The translations under genes and the position numbers were made by a program. Shown here piece by piece: positions 35,109 to 46,084 of a stretch of 61,091 bases of DNA (position 1 is the first letter of the stretch; the number at the start of each line of letters is the position of its first letter). Below the pieces are notes generated by a model. It saw only the letters and a program-made list of their open reading frames with translations, was not told the origin of the DNA and searched no databases. The stretch is taken from positions 1-61,091 of the forward strand of contig CAUJHH010000045.1 of the NCBI GenBank assembly GCA_963204725.1, read 5' to 3'. This DNA comes from Planctomycetota bacterium (GTDB lineage: Bacteria; Planctomycetota; Phycisphaerae; Phycisphaerales; UBA1924).

Positions 35109-36335
35109 ATGCACGACACCAAGGCCACCGACATCCCGCCCGACGCTTCGCCCTTCGTGCCGATCCCGGAGGCGCTCGCAGAACTCCGCGCCGGACGCAT
35201 GGTGGTGCTCACCGACGACGAGCACCGCGAGAACGAGGGGGACATCGTCCTCCCCGCCCAGTTCGTCACGCCGGAAGCGATCACGTTCATGCTCTCGGTC
35301 GCGCGCGGCTATCTCTGCCTCTCCATGACCGAGGCCGATTGCGGCCGACTTGAATTGCACCCGCAGTCGCAGGTCAACTCGACCTTCCGCGGCACCGCGT
35401 TCACGGTGTCGATCGACGCCGCGCCAAGGCACGGCATCACCACCGGTGTCTCAGCCAGAGAGCGCGCCAAGACCATCCAACTCGCCATCGACCCAAAGTC
35501 CGCGCCCGCAGACTTCGTCAGGCCGGGCCACATCAACCCCCTCCGCTCGCGAGACGGCGGCGTGCTGGTGCGCGTCGGGCAGACCGAGGGATCGCTCGAT
35601 CTCTGCCGCCTCGCCGGGCTCTATCCCGCGGCGTGCATCATCGAGGTCATGCGCGACGACGGCGAGATGGCTCGCCTGCCCGACCTCGCCGAGCTCTGCA
35701 AGAAGCACGGGATCAAGATGTGCTCCGTCGCGCAGATCATCGAGCACCGTCTGAGCGCCTCCCCGCTCGTCGAACGCCTCGAACCACGCGCCGGCCAGCG
35801 GATCCGCACCCCGGAAGGAGAATTCAACCTCATTGCCTTCCGATCACCCGTCGACCAACTCCCCCATCTGGCCCTGACTGTTGGAGACGTCGGCACCATC
35901 GACGGAAAGGGTGTGCACACGCAGGTTCCGGAGCCGACACTCGTCAGGGTCCACCGGCGCGATCTGCTGGGTGACATCTTCGACGACCTGGAATCAGGGC
36001 AGGGCGTCTCGACCGGCGCGACACTCAGGGCCTCCATGCGCATGATCCAGCGCGCCGGGCGCGGCGCCATCGTCTACCTCCGCCCATCCGGAGTCGGCGA
36101 CGCGCTCTCCCAAAGGCTCACGCGTCCGTTCAACGCGGATCTTGCCGACCGTCCCGGAACATCCGTGAACCCCGCCATGCTCGAGTACGGCGTGGGCTCG
36201 CAAATCCTGCGTGATCTTGGACTTACCAAGCTCCGCCTGATCACCAACAGCCAAACGGACTACCCCCAGCTTCAAGCGTTCGGATTGGAGATTGTCGAGC
36301 GCGTTGCGATCGCCGACGATGCGGGAGGGCGATAG
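35109..36335 (+). CDS. ribB: RibBA-type protein; RibB intact, RibA domain degenerate
   Basis: A 408-residue protein. Residues 15-215 are a complete 3,4-dihydroxy-2-butanone-4-phosphate synthase: VVLTDDEHRENEGDIVLPAQ, HGITTGVSARERAKTI and HINPLRSRDGGVLVRVGQTEGSLDL are all present. Residues 225-395 align with GTP cyclohydrolase II, but the zinc site is missing: where RibA has HSECLTGDxxxxxxCDCG, this protein has HRRDLLGDIFDDLESGQG, with no Cys, and the QEGRGIGL loop is also absent. The first riboflavin-pathway step of ribulose-5-phosphate is therefore supported, but GTP cyclohydrolase activity is not. No FMN riboswitch is seen in the 215 bases upstream. Confidence 0.92.
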   Translation: MHDTKATDIPPDASPFVPIPEALAELRAGRMVVLTDDEHRENEGDIVLPAQFVTPEAITFMLSVARGYLCLSMTEADCGRLELHPQSQVNSTFRGTAFTVSIDAAPRHGITTGVSARERAKTIQLAIDPKSAPADFVRPGHINPLRSRDGGVLVRVGQTEGSLDLCRLAGLYPAACIIEVMRDDGEMARLPDLAELCKKHGIKMCSVAQIIEHRLSASPLVERLEPRAGQRIRTPEGEFNLIAFRSPVDQLPHLALTVGDVGTIDGKGVHTQVPEPTLVRVHRRDLLGDIFDDLESGQGVSTGATLRASMRMIQRAGRGAIVYLRPSGVGDALSQRLTRPFNADLADRPGTSVNPAMLEYGVGSQILRDLGLTKLRLITNSQTDYPQLQAFGLEIVERVAIADDAGGR

Positions 36336-36384
36336 GTGCCTTGTGCCATGGACAACCCTAGGCATTCGCGCACTTTCTCCTTCT

Positions 36385-36453
36385 AAAGACCAAACAAAAT
36401 TCGCGATTCGCTTGCTCGAGCCTTCGACCCGACGTACCCTTGGTTTGGTCTTT
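36385..36453. repeat. 11-bp inverted repeat flanking an AT-richer spacer
   Basis: AAAGACCAAAC (36385-36395) and GTTTGGTCTTT (36443-36453) are exact reverse complements 47 bases apart, 117 bases ahead of the first DUF1579 gene. The spacer contains TTGCTC, 17 bases, TACCCT, a weak promoter-like pair. Paired operator half-sites or a long hairpin both fit. Confidence 0.6.
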
Positions 36454-36569
36454 GCACGGAGCAGCCCCGGCATAGGGGAACTCGCACCGTGCGATCCGAG
36501 TCGCCGCCGGAGTGCTGGCGACGGGCACGCTACGGACGGCCAACCACATCAGCGCAGCGGAAGAACCCG

Positions 36570-37076
36570 ATGAACGAAGAAATGCAGCAGGCGTGGATGC
36601 GCAGCGCCACCCCGAATGAGCACCATGCTCGCCTTCAGGACCTGGTCGGCACGTGGGAGGCCAAGTCTACTTTCTGGATGGCGCCAGACCAGCCCCCGAT
36701 CCAGGCCGACGGCGTCAGCACGAACACTTCGATTCTCGACGGTCGTTGGATCAGCATGGACTACGCCTGCGATTTCATGGGGATGCCGTTCAGGGGGACG
36801 GGCGTGATCGGCTACGACACCCTCGCCGGGGAGTACGTCGGCAACTGGATGGACACGATGTGCACCCAGATGCTGGTGCATCGTGGGAGCCCGGGCAAGA
36901 GCCCGACGGTCATCGAGATGCTCGGATCGTCGCGCGACCCCATGGGCGTTGTCGCCAAGTCGCGCAACACGACAACGATCCACAGCAAGAACCATCACAC
37001 CTATGAGATGTTCAAGACCATTCCAGGTCAGCCGGAGTTTCGTGCCGGCGTTATCGAGTATCGCCGCAAGGCCTGA
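36570..37076 (+). CDS. DUF1579 family protein (cytoplasmic)
   Basis: About 168 residues from ATG 36570, no signal peptide. The family pattern is clear: HARLQDLVGTWEAKSTFWMAPDQPP, SILDGRWISMDYACDFMGMPFRGTGVIGYD and a C-terminal EFRAGVIEYRRK. DUF1579 proteins adopt a small calycin-like barrel of unknown ligand. The next gene, 69 bases downstream, encodes an exported version of the same fold (WEGTNTWWMAPGAPP ... MGMPFQGIGTMGYN), so this is a tandem duplication with one copy secreted. Similar pairs occur in other Planctomycetota. Confidence 0.88.
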   Translation: MNEEMQQAWMRSATPNEHHARLQDLVGTWEAKSTFWMAPDQPPIQADGVSTNTSILDGRWISMDYACDFMGMPFRGTGVIGYDTLAGEYVGNWMDTMCTQMLVHRGSPGKSPTVIEMLGSSRDPMGVVAKSRNTTTIHSKNHHTYEMFKTIPGQPEFRAGVIEYRRKA

Positions 37077-37145
37077 GTCGCTCAGATCGGTTGATTCCAT
37101 GTGCCGCCGGCACACACCACACCAGTCACACCAAGGGAGTATCGA

Positions 37146-37889
37146 ATGAATCGCAAGAATATGAATCGTCTCGCAGTGACGCTCGCGCTCGTCGGTGCCA
37201 TCGCGCCGGTCGCGTTCGCGCAGAATACTGATCCTGCCAAGGCGGCGAATGACGCCAAGGTCAAGGCCAACGACGCCGCGGCAGCGGCCAAGAAGGCCGC
37301 ACAGGACGCGACCAAGAGCGCGGAGAAGGCGCTCGAGAAGGCGAAGGCCGGCCAGCCCGAGATGCCCGAGATGTCCCCCGAGGAGGCGGCGATGATGGCC
37401 GCGTGGGAAGCCGCGGCAACGCCGGGCGAGCAGCACAAGTTCCTCGCGGCGATGGTCGGCGAGTGGGAGGGGACCAACACGTGGTGGATGGCTCCGGGTG
37501 CGCCGCCGAATGTGTCTCCCACGTACTGCTCGAGCAAGATGGCGCTCGACGGCCGCTTCCTGATGTCGTACCACAAGGGCGACATGATGGGGATGCCCTT
37601 CCAGGGCATCGGCACCATGGGGTACAACAACACGGCCAAGCAGTACGAGGGGACCTGGATGGACAACATGGGAACGATGACCATGTTCATGATCGGGTCC
37701 GCGTCCGAAGACGGCAAGGTCTTCAAGATGGAGGCCAAGTACCTCGACCCGATGACCAACCAGCCGAGCTATATGAAAGAGACCTGCACCATCATCGACG
37801 CGGACAACTACCGCATGGACTTCTATGGCCCCGGACCGGACGGCAAGGAGTTCAAGATGATGGAGATCGTCTTCAAGCGGAAGATGTGA
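37146..37889 (+). CDS. exported DUF1579 protein with Ala/Lys coiled-coil linker
   Basis: About 247 residues from ATG 37146 (GGGAG upstream). Signal peptide at 1-25 (LAVTLALVGAIAPVAFAQ), then an Ala/Lys-rich helix of some 45 residues (AAKKAAQDATKSAEKALEK), then a DUF1579 barrel from about residue 95: FLAAMVGEWEGTNTWWMAPG and GMPFQGIGTMGYNNTAKQYEGTWMDNMG. The charged helix could span the periplasm or trimerise as in small lipoprotein-type helices. It is the second member of the tandem; the ligand and role are unknown. Confidence 0.87.
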   Translation: MNRKNMNRLAVTLALVGAIAPVAFAQNTDPAKAANDAKVKANDAAAAAKKAAQDATKSAEKALEKAKAGQPEMPEMSPEEAAMMAAWEAAATPGEQHKFLAAMVGEWEGTNTWWMAPGAPPNVSPTYCSSKMALDGRFLMSYHKGDMMGMPFQGIGTMGYNNTAKQYEGTWMDNMGTMTMFMIGSASEDGKVFKMEAKYLDPMTNQPSYMKETCTIIDADNYRMDFYGPGPDGKEFKMMEIVFKRKM

Positions 37890-38035
37890 TCCGGGCCCGC
37901 GACCTGCGCGGACCGAGCAACCGACAACGCAGATAGCCATGACGCGACGGATCGGCATGACGCCGGTCCGTCGCGCCGTAGGTGGGCCGCCGACGCGCGA
38001 TCGCGATAGCATCAAACCGTTGGAGGCGATTGCGC

Positions 38036-38812
38036 ATGAAGGAAGTGGTCTGGCTCGCGTCCTATCCCCGATCCGGGAACACGTGGCTCCGATTCCTGCT
38101 CTATCGGTACCTCCACGGACCGATCGGCAACACATCGGTGATCAACGGCGTGATCCCCGGCATCCACGGGCGCGGCACCATCGATCCCGATCGGCCCGGA
38201 CGCACGCTCATCAAGACCCACTTCGCGTGGAGCCCGAAGCACCCCTTCGCGGAGCGGACACGCGCCGTCATCCACGTCCGCCGCCATCCGAAGGACGTCC
38301 TGCTCTCGGGGTACGAATACCACGCGCTCAACGGGGCGAACATCCCCCATGATGTCTACGCCGGTGCGTTCATCACCAAGCTCGGTGACCCAACCTGGCT
38401 CCAGCTCGGCTTCGGAACCTGGGAGTCGCACATCACATCGTGGGTGAACGGCCCGGAGCTCCCGGCGGGCGTCCGCTGCCACTGGACGACCTACGAGCGA
38501 CTCAAGTCCGACACCCACGCAGAGCTGCGCAAGATGATCGAGTTCCTCGGCGAAGCGGTGGATGAGTCGAGACTCGCCGAAGCAGTCGCCGATTGCTCAC
38601 TGGATAATCTGCGCGCCACCGAGGACCGCGAGAAGGCGGTGGGGGCCGAGAGTCTCTTCCCCGGCAGCGACGCCGCTCGCTCAAAGGGCAAGCGATTCAT
38701 CAACAGCGGCCGCACCGGCCAGTCACTCGATCACATCAGCCCCGCGCTCAATGCCCGATTCGACGAGGTCTTCGCACCCGTGCTCGCGCGATGCGGCTAC
38801 GGCCCCGCCTGA
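38036..38812 (+). CDS. PAPS-dependent sulfotransferase
   Basis: About 258 residues from ATG 38036, with GGAGG 11 bases before. The 5'-phosphosulfate loop is VWLASYPRSGNTWLRFLL at residues 4-21 and the 3'-phosphate motif is AVIHVRRHPKDVLLSGYEYHA near residues 80-98. The C-terminus has RFINSGRTGQSLDHISPALNARFDEVF, resembling the KxGxxGdW lid region of sulfotransferases. It transfers sulfate from PAPS to an acceptor; sulfated glycans or lipids are the usual bacterial acceptors but nothing nearby identifies it. Convergent with the large kinase gene at 20 bases. Confidence 0.9.
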   Translation: MKEVVWLASYPRSGNTWLRFLLYRYLHGPIGNTSVINGVIPGIHGRGTIDPDRPGRTLIKTHFAWSPKHPFAERTRAVIHVRRHPKDVLLSGYEYHALNGANIPHDVYAGAFITKLGDPTWLQLGFGTWESHITSWVNGPELPAGVRCHWTTYERLKSDTHAELRKMIEFLGEAVDESRLAEAVADCSLDNLRATEDREKAVGAESLFPGSDAARSKGKRFINSGRTGQSLDHISPALNARFDEVFAPVLARCGYGPA

Positions 38813-38832
38813 CCGGCCCATTCACGCCCCGA

Positions 38833-41646
38833 TCACGCCGTGCGGCTGCGGTGCGTGAGCCCCGAGTCGATGAGCGAGGCATCCCGTGCCGATCTCCCGA
38901 ACGCCGAGGCCGACGCGCCCCACAGAGCCAGAAGCCCGATCGCAAGCGTCGGCGCGATCGCGCTCCACGCCTGCCACGCCGTCCAATCGGACAGCGCCGG
39001 GATCTGGCGTGCGATGCTCTCCGTCACAATGAATGAAATCGCCGCCAGCACGCCGGCGCGGATATAGAGCAGGGTCAGTGTCATGCCGGCGATGAGACTC
39101 CACGCGATCGGCAGCCCGATGCGAGCGGCGTTTCCCCATCCGGCGTCCGAGCCCAGGCCCATGGAGCGACTCTCATCAAACAGGAAGAAGACGATCGTCA
39201 TCAACAGCACCGCGATCCACGTCCGACGGGTTGCCCGCCGGATCGCGACCAGCACGAGGATGAGCAGCAGCCCCATCATTGACTGCACCGATATCGCAGT
39301 CGCGATCACGCCGATCTCGACCCACGGTGGATCGATGCCGAACGCGAGGGTGGATCTCGCCGCGACGTCGCTCCCGAGAGGCAGCAGGTGCGCCAGCCGG
39401 TACCCCGCCCACGCGATCACGCCGAGGCAGACACCGAGCAGCACACTCCGGCCGACCAAGGGGTCCATCGGTCGTCCACCCAGCAGGCGCGTCCACGCCA
39501 CCAGGGTCGTTGGCCAGCGCCGGCGCACGATCGGCTCGATCGCGAGATACGCCGACCACGAGCCGAGCGCAACCAGCATCCCCCACGCCAGGATGTCGAG
39601 CACGTCGAATCGCGTCCGAGGCACGAGGTCCTGAGCGATGAACCATCGAGCGATCAGCATCGTGCCGCCCATGGACCACGCGAAGCGCGTCGCCGCCCGC
39701 GTGTCGCCCCTGCCGTTCAGGATGTTCCGCCTGCTGATCCACGCTCCGACAATGATCATCGCAAGGATCGCGACGAAGAGAATCTTGCCCAGGAGCGCCC
39801 CGAAGGTCTGGAACGTCCGCTCCTGGATCGGAGACGCGAGCTGGCTCTCGGGATCGATCGATGCCGATGTGAAGCTGTCAACTTCCCATTGCGAGAGCGA
39901 GGTGAGGTACGAGACGCGCCCATCGGTGATGCCCGCCTCGACACGGACCGGCATGTCCGGGCGCTCCGGCCAGAATCCCTCCCACGCCAGACGACGATCC
40001 GCGCGCACTGCGAAGAGAATCACCGGCTCGACCGGTCGCATCGCCGCTGCATCAAGCCCGCACATGCGAAGCAGGACGCTCTGGTCCACAGCAGCCGGTG
40101 CCGGTCCCTCGCTCGCAACCTCCGGCGGCTGCACGAACAGGCGGCGCACTCTGCCCTCAAGATCGAGTGAGACGTACACCTCGCCACCGATCCCGCGGGC
40201 GGGTGCCGAGGCGGTGACCCGGCCTCGGTAGAACCCGGCGTTCGCGGGCTCGGCCCATGACGACGGCGTCGCCCGATACCAGAAATAGAGGTAGGGGGGC
40301 GTCGTCTCGCGCAGGGCCCGCTCCGCGATCTCCGGATCCGCCTGTGCCAGAGCCCACTTCATATACCCGTCCTGCCGTCCATACCCACGCGCGGTCTGCG
40401 ACCAGTCTCTGGCCACACCCAGTTCACGCAGGATCTCGGCCGCCTTGTGCTCCATCACCACGGGGGGCGTCTCGAGCGGCTGGTAGTGCGACGCGGCGTA
40501 TCGAGATGCCCACATCGAGCCGCCGACCGGGATCAGGAGGCTGATCGCGAGCATCAAGCAGGCGATCGCGGGGTGCAGGCGTCCGATGCCGCCCGACTCG
40601 GCGACCATGTCCGGCGAGGGCATCTCACCCGCTGCGAGCGCCGCCGCGAGGGGATCCCCGCCGGGGAGCGACGCCGCAACGGCGATCGCGCTCGGGGGTC
40701 GGCGCGCCGGGTCGGGATCCAGACATCGCGCGATGACGCGAGCGATCAGCGGATCGAGCGTCGGGTCGTCGAGCACGCGCTCGGTGGATGCCGCAATCGT
40801 GGAGCGAACGAGCCTGATCTCCTCGAAGGTCTCTCCATCGTGCGGCCGCGTGCCGGTAAAGAGCTCGAACATCAGCAGGCCGAGCGCGTAGATGTCCGAG
40901 CGGACGGTGGCCTCTTCTCCCCTCAATTGCTCGGGCGCCATGTAGAGCGGCGTGCCCGCCGCCGCGTCGCTCCCCGATACGCGCGTGCCGAGTGCCGCGA
41001 GACCAAAGTCGCTGATACGGGCGTTGCCCCGCCCGTCCAGCATGATGTTCGCCGGCTTGAGGTCGCGGTGCAGGACGCCGCGCTCGTGCGCCGCGCCGAG
41101 ACCGGCGCACACCTGGCGCACGATCTGCAGCACCTTCTCCCTGGGCAGCACGCCGATCCGGCGCAGCAGCGATCCCAGGTCCTCTCCGTCGATGTACTCC
41201 ATCGTGATGAATGGCAGCACACCCTCCGGCGTTCGGTGCTCGCCGATGTCGTAGATGCGGCACACCGCCGGATGCGAGACATCGCGCCCGATCCGAACCT
41301 CCTGGCGCAGCCGCTCGATCCGTGCCGGGTCGTTCGCGACGTTCGGCGGCAGGAACTTCAGCGCGACCGCCTGATTCAGCGTGAGATCATCGGCGCGATA
41401 GACCGCGCCCATCCCACCCGCGCCGAGCTTCGCAACCACGCGGTAGCGTGACGACAGCATCGTGCCGGGTGGGAGCGACTCGCCCGGGTCCGATGCAAAG
41501 CCCGAGTGTTCAAGCCCCGATGGAATCTTCGGCCCGCCGAGCCGCTCCGTGACCGCTTCCTGATCCGCGCGTGGCGGCTGAGGCCGATCAGGATCCGGCG
41601 CGACGCTCCTGGTCATCATCTCGTCGTGCTCATCCCGCTCGGGCAT
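38833..41646 (-). CDS. serine/threonine protein kinase with polytopic membrane domain
   Basis: A 937-residue protein. Residues about 65-330 are a PknB-type kinase: KLGAGGMGAVYRA, VALKFLPP, HRDLKPANIMLD, DFGLAALGTR and GTPLYMAPEQLRG, all intact. A membrane helix near 365-385 leads to an extracytoplasmic domain of about 230 residues and then to seven or eight C-terminal helices (from about 620). The N-terminal 60 residues are Pro/Asp-rich and flexible. The architecture suggests a sensor kinase whose signal enters through the extracytoplasmic or membrane part. Divergent from a DUF1579-like gene by 221 bases. Confidence 0.92.
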   Translation of the reverse strand: MPERDEHDEMMTRSVAPDPDRPQPPRADQEAVTERLGGPKIPSGLEHSGFASDPGESLPPGTMLSSRYRVVAKLGAGGMGAVYRADDLTLNQAVALKFLPPNVANDPARIERLRQEVRIGRDVSHPAVCRIYDIGEHRTPEGVLPFITMEYIDGEDLGSLLRRIGVLPREKVLQIVRQVCAGLGAAHERGVLHRDLKPANIMLDGRGNARISDFGLAALGTRVSGSDAAAGTPLYMAPEQLRGEEATVRSDIYALGLLMFELFTGTRPHDGETFEEIRLVRSTIAASTERVLDDPTLDPLIARVIARCLDPDPARRPPSAIAVAASLPGGDPLAAALAAGEMPSPDMVAESGGIGRLHPAIACLMLAISLLIPVGGSMWASRYAASHYQPLETPPVVMEHKAAEILRELGVARDWSQTARGYGRQDGYMKWALAQADPEIAERALRETTPPYLYFWYRATPSSWAEPANAGFYRGRVTASAPARGIGGEVYVSLDLEGRVRRLFVQPPEVASEGPAPAAVDQSVLLRMCGLDAAAMRPVEPVILFAVRADRRLAWEGFWPERPDMPVRVEAGITDGRVSYLTSLSQWEVDSFTSASIDPESQLASPIQERTFQTFGALLGKILFVAILAMIIVGAWISRRNILNGRGDTRAATRFAWSMGGTMLIARWFIAQDLVPRTRFDVLDILAWGMLVALGSWSAYLAIEPIVRRRWPTTLVAWTRLLGGRPMDPLVGRSVLLGVCLGVIAWAGYRLAHLLPLGSDVAARSTLAFGIDPPWVEIGVIATAISVQSMMGLLLILVLVAIRRATRRTWIAVLLMTIVFFLFDESRSMGLGSDAGWGNAARIGLPIAWSLIAGMTLTLLYIRAGVLAAISFIVTESIARQIPALSDWTAWQAWSAIAPTLAIGLLALWGASASAFGRSARDASLIDSGLTHRSRTA

Positions 41647-41867
41647 GCCCTTATCCTAACGGCAGGGGATCCTCGGGCGGGGATCGCCCGCTCACCACGT
41701 CCGAGAACGTGTGAATCGCGCACGATCTGCACGCTGGCGACCGTTGGCACCCTCTGCGCGCTTCGCGCTTGAGCGTACAGGGCCGCGTCGCCGATGCGTG
41801 CCCCGAGCGAGGCATCTCCGCCGCGCTCGCGATAGCGCCAACCCATCCATCAATCGAGGATTCTCGC

Positions 41868-42560
41868 ATGACGATCGCCACTCTCACCGCGGCCGTGCTT
41901 CTCTCCATGGGCGCTGGCGTTCCGCCGCCGATCATCGCCCCGCAGGGAATGAACACCGATCAGCCCTCGGCCCGGGCACAGATCCAGACGCTGCAGGCGT
42001 TCGTGGGCGAGTGGGAGGGACAGATCCGCGTCACCAACGAACGCGGCACGTCCGTCTCCATGGTCGGACTGAGCGCGATCGAGGATGTACAGCCCGGCAA
42101 TGTGCTGATGACGTTCCAGGGGATCGCCTTTGCCCAGCCGATCGAGGGGATCGGCCGCCTGTCGCACTGCACGACCGAGTCGACGACTGTCTCATCGTGG
42201 TACGACTCTCTCTCGGACCAGTCGCTCTCGTTCGCGCAGACGTGCCACGCGACAATCGGCTCCGCTCTCCAGCCCGCAGCTTCTACGACGTCGCTCGCCT
42301 TTGAGTCCCTTGCCCTCGGGCACAATCTCGTCATACGACAGACGCTGACGCTCGAATCCGAGGAGCACGCCGTGCTCGAGATCTCCGCGCAGCTCCCCGG
42401 TGATGATGCGCAGACGCTTCTGAGCATGGACCTCTACCGCCTGCCCGCTGGCCAGCTCTCCATGGGCGCGGGCATGAGCTCGAACGCCGGCCTGCTGGCA
42501 AGGCTGAACACAACCAACGCCAACACCGCGACCGCCAACGTGAACCCCGACGCCGAGTGA
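41868..42560 (+). CDS. exported DUF1579-like protein
   Basis: About 230 residues from ATG 41868. A hydrophobic N-terminus (TIATLTAAVLLSMGAGVP) acts as signal peptide. The segment LQAFVGEWEGQIRVTNERG and the later FQGIAFAQPIEGIGRLSHC follow the DUF1579 pattern seen twice at 36.6-37.9 kb, although more divergent. The C-terminus is Asn/Thr/Ala-rich and probably disordered. It is a third paralogue within 6 kb. A DASS transporter gene follows after 122 bases in the same direction. Confidence 0.7.
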   Translation: MTIATLTAAVLLSMGAGVPPPIIAPQGMNTDQPSARAQIQTLQAFVGEWEGQIRVTNERGTSVSMVGLSAIEDVQPGNVLMTFQGIAFAQPIEGIGRLSHCTTESTTVSSWYDSLSDQSLSFAQTCHATIGSALQPAASTTSLAFESLALGHNLVIRQTLTLESEEHAVLEISAQLPGDDAQTLLSMDLYRLPAGQLSMGAGMSSNAGLLARLNTTNANTATANVNPDAE

Positions 42561-42682
42561 CGCCGGCTCCGATCGACGATCGACGCGATGACGCTGCGAG
42601 CGCGGCCCCGCCACGGGCCGCGTTCGCGTTTCCGGGCCAGCGCACGGGCTTCGGGGCGCCGACGCCCTGATAGGATGGCCCC

Positions 42683-44281
42683 ATGACCGACTCCCGCGCC
42701 CCCGAATCTGTCCCGAGCCCGATTGGCGTGGACGACGGCAGCAGCGGCGGCTCCCTCTCGCTCGTGCGACGCATCGGCCTCATTGGCGGCCCGGCGCTCG
42801 CGCTGCTCACGTTCGCCATGATGCCCCAGTCGCTCGATCACGCGCCGCGTGCCGCAGCGGGAGTCGGCGTGCTCATGGCCGTCTGGTGGATGACCGAGGC
42901 GGTCGCCCTTCCCGTGACGTCCCTCCTGCCCGTCGTGCTCTTCCCGCTCCTGGGCGTCGTCAGCGCATCCGGCGCGTGCACCCCGTACGCCGATCAGATC
43001 ATCTTCCTCTTCGGAGGCGGGCTCATGCTCGGGCTCGCGATGCAGCGCAGCGGGCTCCACGCACGTATCGCCCTGCTCACGATCACGCTCGTCGGCACGC
43101 GTCCCAAACGCCTCATCGCGGGCTTCATGCTGGCCACGGCCATCATGAGCATGTGGGTCTCCAACACCGCAACCGCCGTCATGATGCTCCCGATCGGCGC
43201 CTCGGTCGTCGAGCTCGTCAGGCGACGCACCAGCGACTCCGCGAGCGCCCCGAGCGCCGAAGCCCAGCGACAGGCCCGCAACTTCTCGGTCTGCCTCATG
43301 CTCGCGATCGCATACGGCGCATCGATCGGCGGCATCGGCACGCTTATTGGCTCGCCGCCCAACCTCGTCTTTGCCGGCTACGTGAAGAAGGTCTATGGCC
43401 AGGAGATCGACTTCATCACTTGGATGCGGGTCGGCGTGCCCCTCATGGGGGCGTACCTCCCGCTGGCTTGGGCCTCGCTCGTCTATGTCGTCTTCCCGAT
43501 CAGACTCCGGGAGATCCCGGGCGGGCGCGAGCTGATCCGGAGCGAGCTCCGCGACCTGGGCCCCCCGACGCGCTCGGAATGGATCGTCTTCGCCGCTTTC
43601 ACGATCGCAGTAGTGCTCTGGGTCGCACGCTCACGCCTCGACGACATTCCCGCGTTCGTGTTCCTGAACGACAGCGTGATCGCCATGACCGCCGCGATCG
43701 TGCTCTTCGCGATCCCACGCGGGCGCGTCGGGCCCGCGGCTGAGGATCGCAACGTGTCGGGCGGCATGGTCATGGACTGGAAGACCGCCGTGAAGATCCC
43801 GTGGGGCGTCCTGCTCCTCTTCGGAGGCGGCCTCTCGCTCGGGAGCGCGATGTCATCCACCGGGCTCGACCAGTGGATCGGGCAGCAGTTCACCTCACTC
43901 GGCGGCATGCACCCGATCCTGATCGTCACCGTCCTCGCCGTTGCCGTGGTGGCCCTCTCGGAACTGGCAAGCAACACCGCAGTCGCCACCGCGCTGATGC
44001 CCGTGCTCGGGGCCGCCGCCGTGGGCATGGGCGTGCACCCGTACCTCCTCCTGCTCCCCGCCGTGCTGGCAGCCTCGTGCGGGTTCATGCTTCCGGTCGC
44101 CACGCCCCCGAACACCATCGTCTTCTCGTCCGGCTATGTCTCCGTCCGCGACATGGTCAAGGCGGGTCTCGTGCTCGACATCATCGGCATCGCGCTCGTC
44201 GTGCTGCTCTCGACGACGATCGTCGGACCGCTGCTCGGTGTGGACCTCTCGGTCATTCCCTCGTGGGCCGGCGGCGAATAG
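42683..44281 (+). CDS. DASS/SLC13-family sodium-coupled anion transporter
   Basis: A 532-residue polytopic protein with about 11-13 hydrophobic segments. Diagnostic motifs are both present: SIGGIGTLIGSPPNLVFAGY in the first half (the SNT-type binding loop is represented by WVSNTATAVMMLPIG) and ELASNTAVATALMPVLGAA plus LPVATPPNTIVFSSGYV in the second. This is the divalent-anion:Na+ symporter family, which carries C4-dicarboxylates, citrate, sulfate or phosphate; the SNT motifs fit carboxylate transport best but the substrate is not settled. GatB follows 36 bases downstream, probably by chance. Confidence 0.92.
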   Translation: MTDSRAPESVPSPIGVDDGSSGGSLSLVRRIGLIGGPALALLTFAMMPQSLDHAPRAAAGVGVLMAVWWMTEAVALPVTSLLPVVLFPLLGVVSASGACTPYADQIIFLFGGGLMLGLAMQRSGLHARIALLTITLVGTRPKRLIAGFMLATAIMSMWVSNTATAVMMLPIGASVVELVRRRTSDSASAPSAEAQRQARNFSVCLMLAIAYGASIGGIGTLIGSPPNLVFAGYVKKVYGQEIDFITWMRVGVPLMGAYLPLAWASLVYVVFPIRLREIPGGRELIRSELRDLGPPTRSEWIVFAAFTIAVVLWVARSRLDDIPAFVFLNDSVIAMTAAIVLFAIPRGRVGPAAEDRNVSGGMVMDWKTAVKIPWGVLLLFGGGLSLGSAMSSTGLDQWIGQQFTSLGGMHPILIVTVLAVAVVALSELASNTAVATALMPVLGAAAVGMGVHPYLLLLPAVLAASCGFMLPVATPPNTIVFSSGYVSVRDMVKAGLVLDIIGIALVVLLSTTIVGPLLGVDLSVIPSWAGGE

Positions 44282-44317
44282 CGTCGCGCGCTTGCATCGC
44301 ATCGCTACGATGGACTC

Positions 44318-45985
<1,668 letters not shown>

Positions 45986-46084
45986 CCATTCCACGTGTGC
46001 TACTGGTTGCCTGCCAGCCAGTGCTCGTATGCTCCGCTCTTCCTCTTCTCCTCCAATACCCATTGCCCCATTCTCGAGGTCCCC

